In this document: in pieces, positions 10,232 to 18,699 of the stretch
Layout of the letters: each line of letters starts with the position of its first letter
Numbering within the stretch: position 1 is the stretch's first letter
NCBI RefSeq assembly: GCF_033096445.1
Contig: NZ_AP028155.1
Span: 3,167,880 to 3,231,879, forward strand
From: Butyricimonas faecihominis
GTDB taxonomy: Bacteria; Bacteroidota; Bacteroidia; Bacteroidales; Marinifilaceae
DNA length: 64,000 nt
Direction: 5' to 3'
Position numbers and translations under genes: made by a program
Notes under the pieces: model-generated
Told to the model about the DNA's origin: nothing
The model's input: only the letters and a program-made list of their open reading frames with translations
Database searches by the model: none

Positions 10232-10379
10232 AAATGAACGTTTAATAATATAAAACTTCGGAATAAAATCGCAAAAACGAATATTATGCAAACTTATAAT
10301 AATTAATTATTTATAAGTTGAATAAATTCCTACTTAAGTGAACCTGCGGCCAAAATAGTCTATTATTAAACGTTCATTT
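10232..10379. repeat. 19-bp perfect inverted repeat framing the sigma-factor promoter region
   Basis: Arms at 10232-10250 (AAATGAACGTTTAATAATA) and 10361-10379 are exact reverse complements separated by 110 bp. The right arm of the gene-proximal side begins 1 nt upstream of the sigma-factor start codon. On the minus strand the enclosed segment contains a Bacteroidetes-type -7 box (TAAGTTTG). This layout is that of an invertible promoter, but two operator copies are the alternative. No recombinase gene is adjacent except the integrase at 10844. Confidence 0.55.
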
Positions 10380-10479
10380 AATGACACAAATATAAAACTT
10401 TATTCTTAGAATTTTCAGCCCACACAATAATAAGATTATACGCCATCCAGAATAGCAATGATAACTAATTATACATATC

Positions 10480-10487
10480 TAACTTTG
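10480..10487 (+). promoter_or_regulatory. Candidate -7 box (TAACTTTG) ahead of the tRNA-like sequence
   Basis: TAACTTTG matches the Bacteroidetes primary sigma -7 consensus TAnnTTTG. No good -33 TTTG is seen at the usual 19-nt spacing. Transcription from here would run through the tRNA-like sequence to the terminator at 10612-10638. Confidence 0.3.
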
Positions 10488-10555
10488 CTCACAAGACAAT
10501 CAATTTTTCCAACGCTTCAGCATGGGAAAGAATTTTTCCATCTCAGCACGAGCCT

Positions 10556-10604
10556 CTTCTCTCGTGTAAGGAAGAGGTCATGGGTTCAAATCCCATTAAC
10601 AGCT
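10556..10604 (+). tRNA. tRNA-Thr(CGT)-like 3' half (broken tRNA; probable attachment-site remnant)
   Basis: The sequence reads as the 3' half of a tRNA. The anticodon stem is CTTCT/GGAAG, with a loop CTCGTGTAA containing anticodon CGT but 9 nt long instead of 7. The short variable region is followed by a perfect T-arm (ATGGG TTCAAAT CCCAT), then the acceptor strand TAACAGC and discriminator T. The matching 5' acceptor strand GCTGTTA and a normal D-arm are absent upstream; only CTCAG...GAGC hints of a D-arm remain. A tRNA terminator follows. A tyrosine integrase lies 240 bp downstream, so this is probably an integration scar. As it stands it is unlikely to be functional. Confidence 0.5.
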
Positions 10605-10611
10605 CAAAGGT

Positions 10612-10638
10612 GGCAGTCAATAAATTGGCTGCTTTTTT
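10612..10638 (+). terminator. Rho-independent terminator after the tRNA-like sequence
   Basis: Stem GCAGTCAA / TTGGCTGC (one G-T pair), loop TAAA, then six T residues. It lies 8 nt downstream of the tRNA-like acceptor end. Confidence 0.75.
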
Positions 10639-10843
10639 GTTTTATTATACTACCATTCAGATAGTTACACTAAACAAATCCTTATCATACAGGACATTGT
10701 AATTCAATGTAAGATTCTTATTTTTGGGAATACAAAAGAAGATTTTGTGGAAAAAAGGGTGATTTTACCCCTTATTTGTCCCCCTATTTGTCCCCCATTT
10801 TATTTTATATTGTCAGTAATCAGTTTCGCAATTAGCGAAATTT
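10639..10843. other. Intergenic region ahead of the element 1 integrase
   Basis: About 205 nt without a gene. It contains the direct repeat 'ccccttatttgtccccctatttgtccccc' in pieces (three TTTGTCCCC-like units near 10770-10800). Such units could be integrase arm-binding sites or part of the element end. Confidence 0.35.
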
Positions 10844-12070
10844 ATGGAAACACATCTCACTGTGATCTGTCGTAAAGACAAAATGAACAAACAAAATGAA
10901 GCTCCTATTGCAATAAAAATATCACAAAACTATAAAAGCAAAAAAGTAAGTTTAGGCGTGAAAATTAATATTGCCTATTGGGATTTTGAAAACAATAAAC
11001 TTAAAGATGAAACTCCCAATAGAGAGCAGATTCAATTTCTTATTGACACCACTATCCAAGATTTAAATAAAAAGATTTTGAATTATCGCATACAAGACAA
11101 AGAATTTACTATTGATGATTTACTTGGAATCTCTGAAAAGAAACAGAAGACAATCACTATTGAAAAATATTTCATGAAATTAGTTTCCCAATTAAAGGAA
11201 ATAGGTAAACTTAGTTCTGCATCTAAATACTATTTCTGTTTGTCCTCCCTATCCAAATTCAAACCAATGAATACTCCTTTTACAGATATTGACTTTCAAT
11301 TCTTAAAAGATTATGAGGTTTATTTAAGGAAAAAGGGATTAGCGAACAATAGCATTGCAACACAATTCAGTTGTTTCAAATCTACCTATAATAAAGCTTT
11401 GGAAGAAGGAGTTTTTACTAATGAAGATTCCCCATTCAAAAAGTTCAAAGTTGGGAAATTATGGACTCAAACAAGGAAAAGAGCCATACACAAAGAAGAT
11501 GTACAAAAATTGAAAGAGTTCGATTTGTCCACTTTAATCAAATATCCCACTCCATATTTGGAGTTTGCAAGGGATATATTCATGTTCTCTTACCTAACAG
11601 CAGGAATTAATTTCAAAGATATAGCCACATTGAGATACTGCGATCTTGATAATGGACGAATTTATTATTCAAGGCATAAAACACAGAAAAATATGAATAC
11701 AATTCTATTACCAGATGCATTGAAGATACTAAATAAATACATTAAAAAGGATGCAGGAGCAGAAGACTATATCTTTCCTATTTTGGATAGAAACATCCAT
11801 ATAACAGAACAACAACAAGCAGATAGGGTACAAAAGGTGTTGAAACAAGTTAATAGAAAACTAAAGGTGATTAGTAAAGCCTTGAATTTGAAAATCAATT
11901 TAACAACCTATGTAGCAAGACATACATTCGCAACTGTTTTAAAAAGGTCTGGGGTTGATATTGGAATTATATCTGAATCACTGGGACATTCAGATTTAAA
12001 AACAACCCAAATTTATTTGGATAGCTTTGAGAACACCCAGATTGATGCAGCAATGCAAAATTTATTATGA
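10844..12070 (+). CDS. Tyrosine recombinase/integrase of element 1
   Basis: A 408-residue phage-type integrase of the Bacteroidetes group. The N-terminal arm-binding domain (~1-95) has the pattern KKVSLGVKINIAYWDFENNKLK. A SAM-like core-binding domain follows (~105-205), then a catalytic domain with ARHTFATVLKRSG (H-x-x-R) and GHSDLKTTQIYLDSF (G-H plus the tyrosine nucleophile). It lies downstream of the tRNA-Thr-like scar and is read away from it, as expected for the end of an integrated element. It is AT-rich like genes 12152-18504. It probably drives integration and excision of element 1. Confidence 0.93.
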   Translation: METHLTVICRKDKMNKQNEAPIAIKISQNYKSKKVSLGVKINIAYWDFENNKLKDETPNREQIQFLIDTTIQDLNKKILNYRIQDKEFTIDDLLGISEKKQKTITIEKYFMKLVSQLKEIGKLSSASKYYFCLSSLSKFKPMNTPFTDIDFQFLKDYEVYLRKKGLANNSIATQFSCFKSTYNKALEEGVFTNEDSPFKKFKVGKLWTQTRKRAIHKEDVQKLKEFDLSTLIKYPTPYLEFARDIFMFSYLTAGINFKDIATLRYCDLDNGRIYYSRHKTQKNMNTILLPDALKILNKYIKKDAGAEDYIFPILDRNIHITEQQQADRVQKVLKQVNRKLKVISKALNLKINLTTYVARHTFATVLKRSGVDIGIISESLGHSDLKTTQIYLDSFENTQIDAAMQNLL

Positions 12071-12075
12071 ACACA

Positions 12076-12113
12076 AATAACCTCTTATCTTCGGATTTGA
12101 GGTTATTTTTTTT
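12076..12113 (+). terminator. Rho-independent terminator after integrase
   Basis: Stem AATAACCTC / GAGGTTATT with a 14-nt loop and a run of T residues, starting 6 nt after the integrase stop. Confidence 0.85.
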
Positions 12114-12151
12114 ACCAACAAAAAAATTTATATTTGGAAAAATCTTAGGTC

Positions 12152-13189
12152 ATGTGTAAAGTAAAAGGAATCGCTGAAAAAGACCCTTTCTGGGGATATG
12201 TTGTTTGGATAAACGGGAATATTGTAGGGGCCCTGTACCCACTCTTGAATAAATATTTCAGGCTAGAAAAAGAAATATTCTTTCCCACCTTCTTTTATTA
12301 CGAGACACAAAAACTTAATCCCTCCGCAAATGAAACTATCTACACCGCAAAATCATTCGCTGAATACTGGCAATATTACATCGAGGAAAATAACATATTC
12401 CCGCTAGTGTTTCATAATCCCACGATCCCAGAAAATTATAACACTATCCTTCAAGCAAATCATGAATATTTTGAATGTAACCAAACATTACTTTGGATAT
12501 ACTGGCTATTGGCTTATTTCATCACCCGTAACCCGGCACAAGAAACAATTGAACGTTCCATGAAAGATGAGAAGTTGGAAGAATTTCTATTAAACGTGAA
12601 CCCTGATATGAATAACCTTCTCCGGTTCATCCAAGAGAATCAACAATGGCTTACATATAAAAATAAAAATTCCCAACCGATACAAATAAAAACAACCTAC
12701 GGGGACATACATCTATCTAACAAGAATAATTGGTTCTGGCAGCATTTAAAAGAGTACATTCAAGAATATTGTGAACCGGAACTAGTGGATGATAATTCTC
12801 CACGTAGAGGTGCGCCACAAGACAAGGTTACGAACACCATCATTATTCAACTTTACCGGTTCTTCAAAGATCGTAGCACTGCAAAAGATGATAACAAAAT
12901 ATCGAAAGGAGTTTGTCTTCTCATTATCATGTTCCTTCACATAATCCACAAGATACATTGCCACACTGAAAAAGAGATAGAAGAACTTCGACAACTAAAA
13001 AAAAGAAGTGAAGGAGAAGAGAAAGAATACTATTCGAACTACCTTGACATGACAAAAATGCAGTCTGAATGGATTAAACTTGTCAGGGAACGCATTCGTG
13101 ACAATATGACAGTGACAGATGACAGTCTCGTTGACTGGAACTTCAACATCCTTGTAAATCTCTCTAGCAAAGAAACAAAATACTGGTAA
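12152..13189 (+). CDS. Unrecognised 345-residue protein of element 1
   Basis: I do not recognise a family. The protein has an even, ordinary composition, no signal peptide, and a charged helical C-terminal part (EKEIEELRQLKKRSEGEEKEYY, ~275-300) that may form a coiled coil. The middle (DNSPRRGAPQDKVTNTIIIQLYRFFKDR) could be a linker to a helical domain. The codon use and AT content match the neighbouring integrase and the 13406 gene, so it belongs to element 1. It stands alone between two terminators (12076 and 13220), which suggests its own transcript. Confidence 0.75.
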   Translation: MCKVKGIAEKDPFWGYVVWINGNIVGALYPLLNKYFRLEKEIFFPTFFYYETQKLNPSANETIYTAKSFAEYWQYYIEENNIFPLVFHNPTIPENYNTILQANHEYFECNQTLLWIYWLLAYFITRNPAQETIERSMKDEKLEEFLLNVNPDMNNLLRFIQENQQWLTYKNKNSQPIQIKTTYGDIHLSNKNNWFWQHLKEYIQEYCEPELVDDNSPRRGAPQDKVTNTIIIQLYRFFKDRSTAKDDNKISKGVCLLIIMFLHIIHKIHCHTEKEIEELRQLKKRSEGEEKEYYSNYLDMTKMQSEWIKLVRERIRDNMTVTDDSLVDWNFNILVNLSSKETKYW

Positions 13190-13219
13190 TCAATCACTTT
13201 ACTACACTTTTACAAAAGT

Positions 13220-13260
13220 CAGATAAATACCGGAATTATCCCCTATTTATCTGATTTTTT
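13220..13260 (+). terminator. Rho-independent terminator after the 345-residue gene
   Basis: Stem CAGATAAATA / TATTTATCTG with a 14-nt loop followed by seven T residues. Confidence 0.85.
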
Positions 13261-13405
13261 TATTTATCGAAAGGTTTGGCATTTGCTGCATGGAGGGTAA
13301 CAAGCTAATCACTGACAAAAGACATGACAGCTTGCCCTCAAACGGGATAAAAAGGATCCGTTATTCTGAATGGGGATTATTGTTAAACAATTAATTTTCA
13401 ATACT

Positions 13406-14680
13406 ATGTTAGAAAATAATAATAAAATCGTTGGTAATAACCAACAAACAGAGAGTGAGGCAAAATTAGTAAGTAACACTTTAAATCCAGAAAGCATGGA
13501 AGACAAGGATACACACAAAAAAGAATTGGAGGGTAATAACATGGAAATAAATAATTTAAAAAGTAACACCATGAAAATTTCATTGGAAAAATTGATTGAT
13601 ATGTTTAACTTATCAGATACAATCAAGAGTCTACATGAAGAACTCAAAAAAGCAAAAGAAAAATTAGAGCAAGCCAAAGAGGAGAGGAAAAAAGGCGCAC
13701 TGAGAAAAGTTGCGCGAGCCAAAAAGGCTCTAAAAGAAGAATTGAAAAAACACCCTCTTCCCTTACCAGTGGAAGAATGGATGCCTGCAGAAACTGAGGA
13801 TGGAGATTACCTCATAAAAAGATTTTTCAAAACAATTTATATTGTCGCAGCTCCTGCATTCATCAACTTGGCAACAAAAGACAAGTTCACGATGGAAACA
13901 ATAAATGACAAATTATTTGAACGGGACTTCCCCAAATATTTGACAAAAGCAGACCTGTTTTCTAAAGAGAATATCACATTAACTTCTCTCAATGGTGTTC
14001 CTGTTGAGAAGGAACTATTAAATGATGCGTACATCATGATCGGAAATCACAAAGAACAGAGAATGATGCAGGCCATCTACTGGGAGAATGAAGAAGCTCT
14101 AGTTGAAGATAAACCGTTAACTATCATATCTAATATTCAGATAAAAGAATTTGAGACAATACAAAAATGTGCCCAGTACATGGGTACAAACACTGCCTTG
14201 GACAAAACCCTAAAAGGCTGTGAAAAGGCTGTTATTGCCTCTTTTGCGACACAACATGAATTGTTGCAAAAAGTGCAACAAGTTAGTATAGATTTGAAGA
14301 TCCCTGTAAGTACTACAATGAAATACTACACTCTAGGAAAGATTTTTACTCCTGTACAATGGAGTAGAAGTACAAGCGGAATACTACCGAAAGCAATTCA
14401 GTACAATTTACAAATTGGAGAGCATATCATCTCTAAACTCCAAGAATTGGGACTTGAAAAAGAGATCGGTAAACGTTATTTTATTGATGCGTTTGTAAAA
14501 CTTACCACGGTCAAATCTCCCACAACAAAAGAGAGTATAGGTGTTAATAATGCTTTATCAATGCTAGATACTCTTACTGAAGAAGAGGTTGAATATATTC
14601 AAGGTTTAGATGGAGATAAAGTTTTTGATATTCTCACTTTTTTAAGTAACAAATTCGAACGCTCTATTGCTAAACAGTGA
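13406..14680 (+). CDS. Unrecognised coiled-coil-containing protein of element 1
   Basis: About 424 residues if the start is at 13406 (MLENNNKIV). An upstream in-frame ATG at 13370 is less likely. The first 60 residues are polar and low-complexity. Residues ~65-120 are a strongly charged, lysine/glutamate-rich coiled coil (IKSLHEELKKAKEKLEQAKEE). The remainder is an alpha/beta globular region with no motif I can name (WENEEALVEDKPLTIISNI; ILTFLSNKFERS). No membrane segment is present. It is followed by a terminator and by the long regulatory gap ahead of the helicase gene. A replication or partition accessory role is possible but is only inferred from position. Confidence 0.75.
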   Translation: MLENNNKIVGNNQQTESEAKLVSNTLNPESMEDKDTHKKELEGNNMEINNLKSNTMKISLEKLIDMFNLSDTIKSLHEELKKAKEKLEQAKEERKKGALRKVARAKKALKEELKKHPLPLPVEEWMPAETEDGDYLIKRFFKTIYIVAAPAFINLATKDKFTMETINDKLFERDFPKYLTKADLFSKENITLTSLNGVPVEKELLNDAYIMIGNHKEQRMMQAIYWENEEALVEDKPLTIISNIQIKEFETIQKCAQYMGTNTALDKTLKGCEKAVIASFATQHELLQKVQQVSIDLKIPVSTTMKYYTLGKIFTPVQWSRSTSGILPKAIQYNLQIGEHIISKLQELGLEKEIGKRYFIDAFVKLTTVKSPTTKESIGVNNALSMLDTLTEEEVEYIQGLDGDKVFDILTFLSNKFERSIAKQ

Positions 14681-14695
14681 CAAGACAAATGGAGA

Positions 14696-14726
14696 AAGAG
14701 GACTGGAAATTTAAACCAGTCTTCTT
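14696..14726 (+). terminator. Rho-independent terminator after the coiled-coil gene
   Basis: Stem AAGAGGACTGG / CCAGTCTTCTT with one G-T pair and a 9-nt AT loop. It starts 16 nt after the stop codon. Confidence 0.7.
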
Positions 14727-15247
14727 ATCTCCAAGCATTATGAGAACCCTTGTTTTGCCACTCCAAAACAAGGTGGGAGATTAGTGCTACAATTTAAGGC
14801 ATTATCTTGTGCTTAACCCCTATCTGTCAACAAGGCAAACAAGGGGAATCATCCTTTAGCCTGTTAAATCATCAAACCTCTATAATCACACCATCCAAAA
14901 AACAATAAAACCTATCCCCTCCCCATTTCTTAACAAATGTAAAATTTTCCCTGCACTTCACTTGGAAATGTTGTGAAGGTTATATATCTTTGTAACATAA
15001 TTAAAGGATATTCTACATCCTTCCTAGATACCATTTTACAGGGCAAATTTCCATTTCTACCTGTAAATAACACCATCCAGATAGATTATATCAAAATAGA
15101 TAAACCTTTACATACAGGTTTATAAAGTGTTAAAAATAACTCACTAGAAGTGATGTTTACCTTCAACACTTCAACCTGTTTTATATAGTAAAAATAATAA
15201 TCGAAGTGTTGAAGGAAAATTAAGAATTAACTAAATATTAGAATTTT
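14727..15247. other. Long regulatory gap before the helicase gene (hairpin, promoter, dyad)
   Basis: About 520 nt without a gene. It holds a perfect 10-bp hairpin (CCTTGTTTTG / CAAAACAAGG, 14748-14773, 6-nt loop), a Bacteroidetes-type -7 box TATCTTTG at 14986-14993 with TTGG near the -33 position, and a perfect 13-bp dyad at 15160-15215. A transcript from the -7 box would have a leader of about 245 nt. Confidence 0.5.
15160..15215. promoter_or_regulatory. Element 1 dyad, copy 1 (upstream of helicase gene)
   Basis: Arms CCTTCAACACTTC (15160-15172) and GAAGTGTTGAAGG (15203-15215) are perfect complements, 30 nt apart, with an AT-rich centre. Similar sequences recur at 17282 and 17731, each ahead of another element 1 gene. 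This could be a shared operator or a shared mRNA leader hairpin. Confidence 0.55.
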
Positions 15248-17086
15248 ATGGAATGTAAAAAGTTTACATTCAAGGAAAAGTTATCAGAAACAAGGTTTCT
15301 TGATGACTTGGATTTTAATGAAGAGTTTAAAATCTACGTGGATTGTCCAACAAGTGGTGGGAAATCCTATTACATTCTCAATTATCTAAAAGAGAGGGAG
15401 ATAAAAGCTGTTTTTGTTGTTGATACCATTAACTTGGCAAAACAACTATCAGCACAATACCAGATACCATATTATACAGCAGATCATAGAGAAGATTTTA
15501 ATTCAAGTTTGATCATCACCATCCAGCACCATATCCCCAAATTTGAAAGCAGGGAGACCGTGATTATTGATGAGGCTCACACTCTAGTCACAGAATTTGG
15601 ATGGAAAAGAGAGGTTATTGAAGAGGTTATGATCTCCTTGGAATATTACAAGAGGATCATATTTCTCTCTGGTACACCTGTCACAAGTGATGATAGTATA
15701 TTTAAAGGAATGACAATGATCAAGGCTGTAAAAGAGAATCCAGACAAGAGAGATTTGAGAATTGTAAGGTATGAAGATTTAGGAGGTGGGATCATTGAAC
15801 TATGTTCATTCGCTAGAAAAGAGAAGAAAATACCCGTGGTTTCATTACTTGATAAATCCTCTTTACTCCCCAAGGTTCTAAAAGCGTTAAAAGAGGTTGG
15901 ATTCAAAAGGATAGCTATAATAAATTCTAAAACCAAGATCACTAGAAACAAGGGAAAAGAGGAGGAGGAAACAGGTTTGGTAGTGGAAAGTTTTGGGGAA
16001 GGGGATGATGGCTCATGTTACTTGTCACAATTGATTAACCAGTGCAGGATTGATGCAGATGTGATTCTTACAACTTACACCCAAGGATATTCTCTACTGG
16101 GGAAAGATTATCTATTGATTATCGCACCGGGGAAAAATCCACACTCTTTCGTGAATATAGTACAGATGATGAATAGATTTAGAGAAGATACAACCACTCT
16201 ATCATACATACTAACAAATGCCATCATCCAGAAAGAAGGGGATAAAGGAATATATAACTTCCCTTCTATTTTTGATTATCTAAAAACAGGAATCACGCAA
16301 AAAACAAGGCAAAGAATTGAAGAACTTAACAAGGTTGCCAAGAACACTAGAACCTTGAAAAGGCAGTTGAAATTACTCGCCAATGAATGTGACCAGTATA
16401 TCAGCATCACAAGAGAGATCAATCACCAGAGCATTGCTTTCAAGGTTTTCCAGTTGATCAACCATGTAATGCATGAACAATTATACAAGATGAGTAATAT
16501 TCTAAAATATTACAATATCGGTTTATATGATGATGGGTATGAAACTAATTTCAAAACTGGAAAAGAAAAAAGGAACAAAAAAAATGAAGAAATAATGAAA
16601 GAAGAAATACTAAAAGAAATTGATTTGTTTTACAAATCAAGAGAAACAGAATCCACCATGTTCATGGGGAAAGAATTTCATCTCCCAAAGCTTGGGGTGA
16701 AAATTGAGAAAAATGACATCCAGAACAAGATTGAAGACACTTACGATGAATTATCCTGTCTTGGGATGCAGGACAAAGAGATAAGGGAATTACAGGAACA
16801 ACACCTGCATGATACAAAGAGAATGAACCAGATCATAAAGAGCCAGAAGATAAAATTAAGTACTGACCCGACATTAATAACTTACAGGGTTCTCCTACTC
16901 AAGGAATTTCAAGTTGGGGAAAAATTAAAAGGGGAAGAGATAACAGAGAGGATGAATAAACTCCTTATCAAGAATGGTATGGAACAAATGCGTCATAATA
17001 ATGCTGTACAATTATTCAAATTACTTTTCACCACTAAAACTCATGTTAATAAACACAGGTTTTACGAGATTCTGGAAACTTTCTAA
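15248..17086 (+). CDS. DEAH-box helicase-like protein of element 1
   Basis: A 612-residue protein with superfamily 2 helicase motifs in the N-terminal half. The Walker A variant is CPTSGGKSYY (~37-46), motif Ia region VVDTINLAKQLS, the Walker B/DEAH box TVIIDEAHTL (~105-114) and motif III-like FLSGTPVTSDD (~139-149). Motif VI-like sequence IVQMMNRFRED (~304-314) is visible, where the usual QxxGRxxR is relaxed to QMMNRFRED. Residues ~375-612 are helical and charged, without a recognisable domain. Such proteins are seen as origin-binding or replication helicases on plasmids and phages, so a role in element replication is plausible. It is preceded by dyad copy 1. Confidence 0.8.
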   Translation: MECKKFTFKEKLSETRFLDDLDFNEEFKIYVDCPTSGGKSYYILNYLKEREIKAVFVVDTINLAKQLSAQYQIPYYTADHREDFNSSLIITIQHHIPKFESRETVIIDEAHTLVTEFGWKREVIEEVMISLEYYKRIIFLSGTPVTSDDSIFKGMTMIKAVKENPDKRDLRIVRYEDLGGGIIELCSFARKEKKIPVVSLLDKSSLLPKVLKALKEVGFKRIAIINSKTKITRNKGKEEEETGLVVESFGEGDDGSCYLSQLINQCRIDADVILTTYTQGYSLLGKDYLLIIAPGKNPHSFVNIVQMMNRFREDTTTLSYILTNAIIQKEGDKGIYNFPSIFDYLKTGITQKTRQRIEELNKVAKNTRTLKRQLKLLANECDQYISITREINHQSIAFKVFQLINHVMHEQLYKMSNILKYYNIGLYDDGYETNFKTGKEKRNKKNEEIMKEEILKEIDLFYKSRETESTMFMGKEFHLPKLGVKIEKNDIQNKIEDTYDELSCLGMQDKEIRELQEQHLHDTKRMNQIIKSQKIKLSTDPTLITYRVLLLKEFQVGEKLKGEEITERMNKLLIKNGMEQMRHNNAVQLFKLLFTTKTHVNKHRFYEILETF

Positions 17087-17281
17087 ATACACCAAGCAGG
17101 TTTCCACCTCTAAAAAGCATCCCAAAAGGTGAATTTCTTTACCCCCTATTTTGGAATAATATAGAGATTCTAATAGATAAATCTATTCAATATAAAATAG
17201 ACCTCCTAGATAAGCATTTACTATATAAAAGAAGTGAAGATCACACCTATATTTAACAACCGGTAGCTCTTCACTCTTTCC

Positions 17282-17342
17282 CTCTCCCTACACTTCTACA
17301 TGATTATTACTTTAAAAATAACAGTTTGAAGTGTTGGGAGAG
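17282..17342. promoter_or_regulatory. Element 1 dyad, copy 2
   Basis: Arms CTCTCCCTACACTTC (17282-17296) and GAAGTGTTGGGAGAG (17328-17342) are complementary except for one pair and lie 31 nt apart. They end 35 nt before the ATG of the 65-residue gene. Confidence 0.55.
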
Positions 17343-17377
17343 AATTATCATTTACTACAAACTTAAAACAAAACAAC

Positions 17378-17575
17378 ATGAAGAAAAAAGAAAAAAAAGA
17401 GAAGGAGCAATCTCCAAGTTTCGTTCCATTTAAAATAACGGAACATTACAATCATTCAACTGATATTGAATACCTCAATCATGATCTACTTCGAGAAGGT
17501 TCAGCGAAGTTATGGCAGCATTTACAAGAACTGGCAAGGAGTGGGAAACTGGATACAATTCTAGTTGATATTTAA
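17378..17575 (+). CDS. Small unrecognised protein of element 1
   Basis: A 65-residue protein with a lysine/glutamate-rich start (MKKKEKKEKEQSPSFVPFK), then a short globular part. It is preceded by dyad copy 2 and followed by a hairpin with a T-run at about 17580-17612 (AGCAATCACT...AGTGGTTGCT). Its being framed by regulatory structure supports it as a real gene. The function is unknown; an antitoxin or small regulator would fit the size, but nothing in the sequence proves it. Confidence 0.5.
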   Translation: MKKKEKKEKEQSPSFVPFKITEHYNHSTDIEYLNHDLLREGSAKLWQHLQELARSGKLDTILVDI

Positions 17576-17730
17576 TTCATCAAGCAATCACTGAAAAGTG
17601 GTTGCTTTTTTTATACCCATGCTACACTTCTGGTAAATAAACCTTATCCTTTTTCCCCCTCTGGCATCCATCTCTCCCATCCTTTTCCTTTTAGAATGAT
17701 GATGATAAAGATTAAAAAGGAAACATTCAT

Positions 17731-17794
17731 TCCCCCTCATACACTTTGATTGATATATATACTATAATATATACCATTGAAGTGTTGGGAGGGG
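17731..17794. promoter_or_regulatory. Element 1 dyad, copy 3 (upstream of radC-like gene)
   Basis: Left arm CCCCTCATACACTT (about 17733-17746) and right arm GAAGTGTTGGGAGGGG (17779-17794), partly complementary and about 31 nt apart. The centre is almost pure AT (repeated TATA). It lies about 205 nt before the radC-like gene. Confidence 0.5.
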
Positions 17795-18000
17795 ATGATT
17801 GATTAGCTTGTTATTTTTATAAAGATGGTACAAGTTGAAAATTTATCAAGCTAGGCGAGTGATTAGACTATTCAACCTCACATCCCCCAGTATGACCTTA
17901 ATTAAAAACAAAATGGAAGTGGGTAACTTGTAATGAAACTTCATTCATGTTATCCACTTCTCTATTTAAAACCAGTGTCTTATCAATTAAATTTATAATC

Positions 18001-18504
18001 ATGAATGAAAAGAATCTATCATCACCAATTATCAGTGAAACTAGAACAGGAGAAGGTTGTAATGATTTAACACTATTATCAGAGGTGGAGATTAAATACA
18101 AGCCAGAGGTTAAACCAAAGGATAGACCAAGGGTCACCATGGCGATGGAGGCATATAAACTCATCAGACCCTTTTTTGAGGGTTGTTTATATCACCATGA
18201 AGAGGCATGGGTGATGCTATTAAATACAAGCTGCAAGGTGTTAGGTGTCGCAAGATTGAGTGTCGGGAATCAAGAGCATACTATTATAGACCCAAGAACC
18301 ACCTTGCAATTGATGATAAAGACTAATGCAGTCAATCTAATTATATTCCATAATCACCCAAGCCAGAGTTTAGCTTTCAGTCCAGAGGATATAAAAATAA
18401 CCAAGAACATGATGGAGGCTTGCAAGCTGTTAAACATGAATTGTCTGGATCATATCATCGTGGGGGAAGATGGTTATTCCAGCTATTCAGAGGAAGGTTA
18501 CTAG
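18001..18504 (+). CDS. RadC/JAB-domain protein
   Basis: About 167 residues from ATG at 18001 (an upstream ATG at 17947 is in frame but less likely). The JAB1/MPN-type metal site of the RadC family is present: HNHPSQ (~119-124), with a distal D (SPEDIKITKNMMEACKLLNMNCLDHIIVGEDGYSSYSEEG). The family's preceding pattern is also present (EEAWVMLLNTSCKVLGVARLSVG). Shortened RadC-like proteins are common on Bacteroidetes mobile elements; their biochemical role is uncertain and not necessarily DNA repair. The gene for a small membrane protein follows 24 nt later. Confidence 0.88.
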   Translation: MNEKNLSSPIISETRTGEGCNDLTLLSEVEIKYKPEVKPKDRPRVTMAMEAYKLIRPFFEGCLYHHEEAWVMLLNTSCKVLGVARLSVGNQEHTIIDPRTTLQLMIKTNAVNLIIFHNHPSQSLAFSPEDIKITKNMMEACKLLNMNCLDHIIVGEDGYSSYSEEGY

Positions 18505-18528
18505 AGGGAATAATTACATTCAAGATAG

Positions 18529-18699
18529 ATGAGAGATAAGAAATTTGAAAGGAATTTAAAATGGTACATGGTGATGTTTCTGATCACTTTCATCGGTTAC
18601 ATCATTGCCTTGTTCACCATCTATCCCAGATCAGCAATAGTGGAATCTTGTGCTGTTTTTATCTTTTTTATAATCCTGTTACTATCCAAGAGAGGGTAA
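18529..18699 (+). CDS. Small two-helix membrane protein (56 residues)
   Basis: ATG at 18529 opens a 56-codon frame. A basic start (MRDKKFERNLKWY) precedes two hydrophobic stretches (~14-32 and ~39-53), separated by YPRSAIVES. The end is KRG. It lies 24 nt after the radC-like gene, probably in the same transcript. The composition is clearly that of a real membrane hairpin protein. The function is unknown; a superinfection-immunity or small toxin role is a guess. Confidence 0.55.
   Translation: MRDKKFERNLKWYMVMFLITFIGYIIALFTIYPRSAIVESCAVFIFFIILLLSKRG

Noticed and set aside
10540..10640. tmRNA or tRNA-Sec instead of tRNA-Thr
   Set aside because: The T-arm could fit several RNAs, but the acceptor strand and the CGT-containing loop fit threonine, and neither a long variable arm nor a tag frame is present.
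10458..10664. 68-codon frame over the tRNA-like sequence
   Set aside because: Crosses a tRNA T-arm and a terminator, so it is not a gene.
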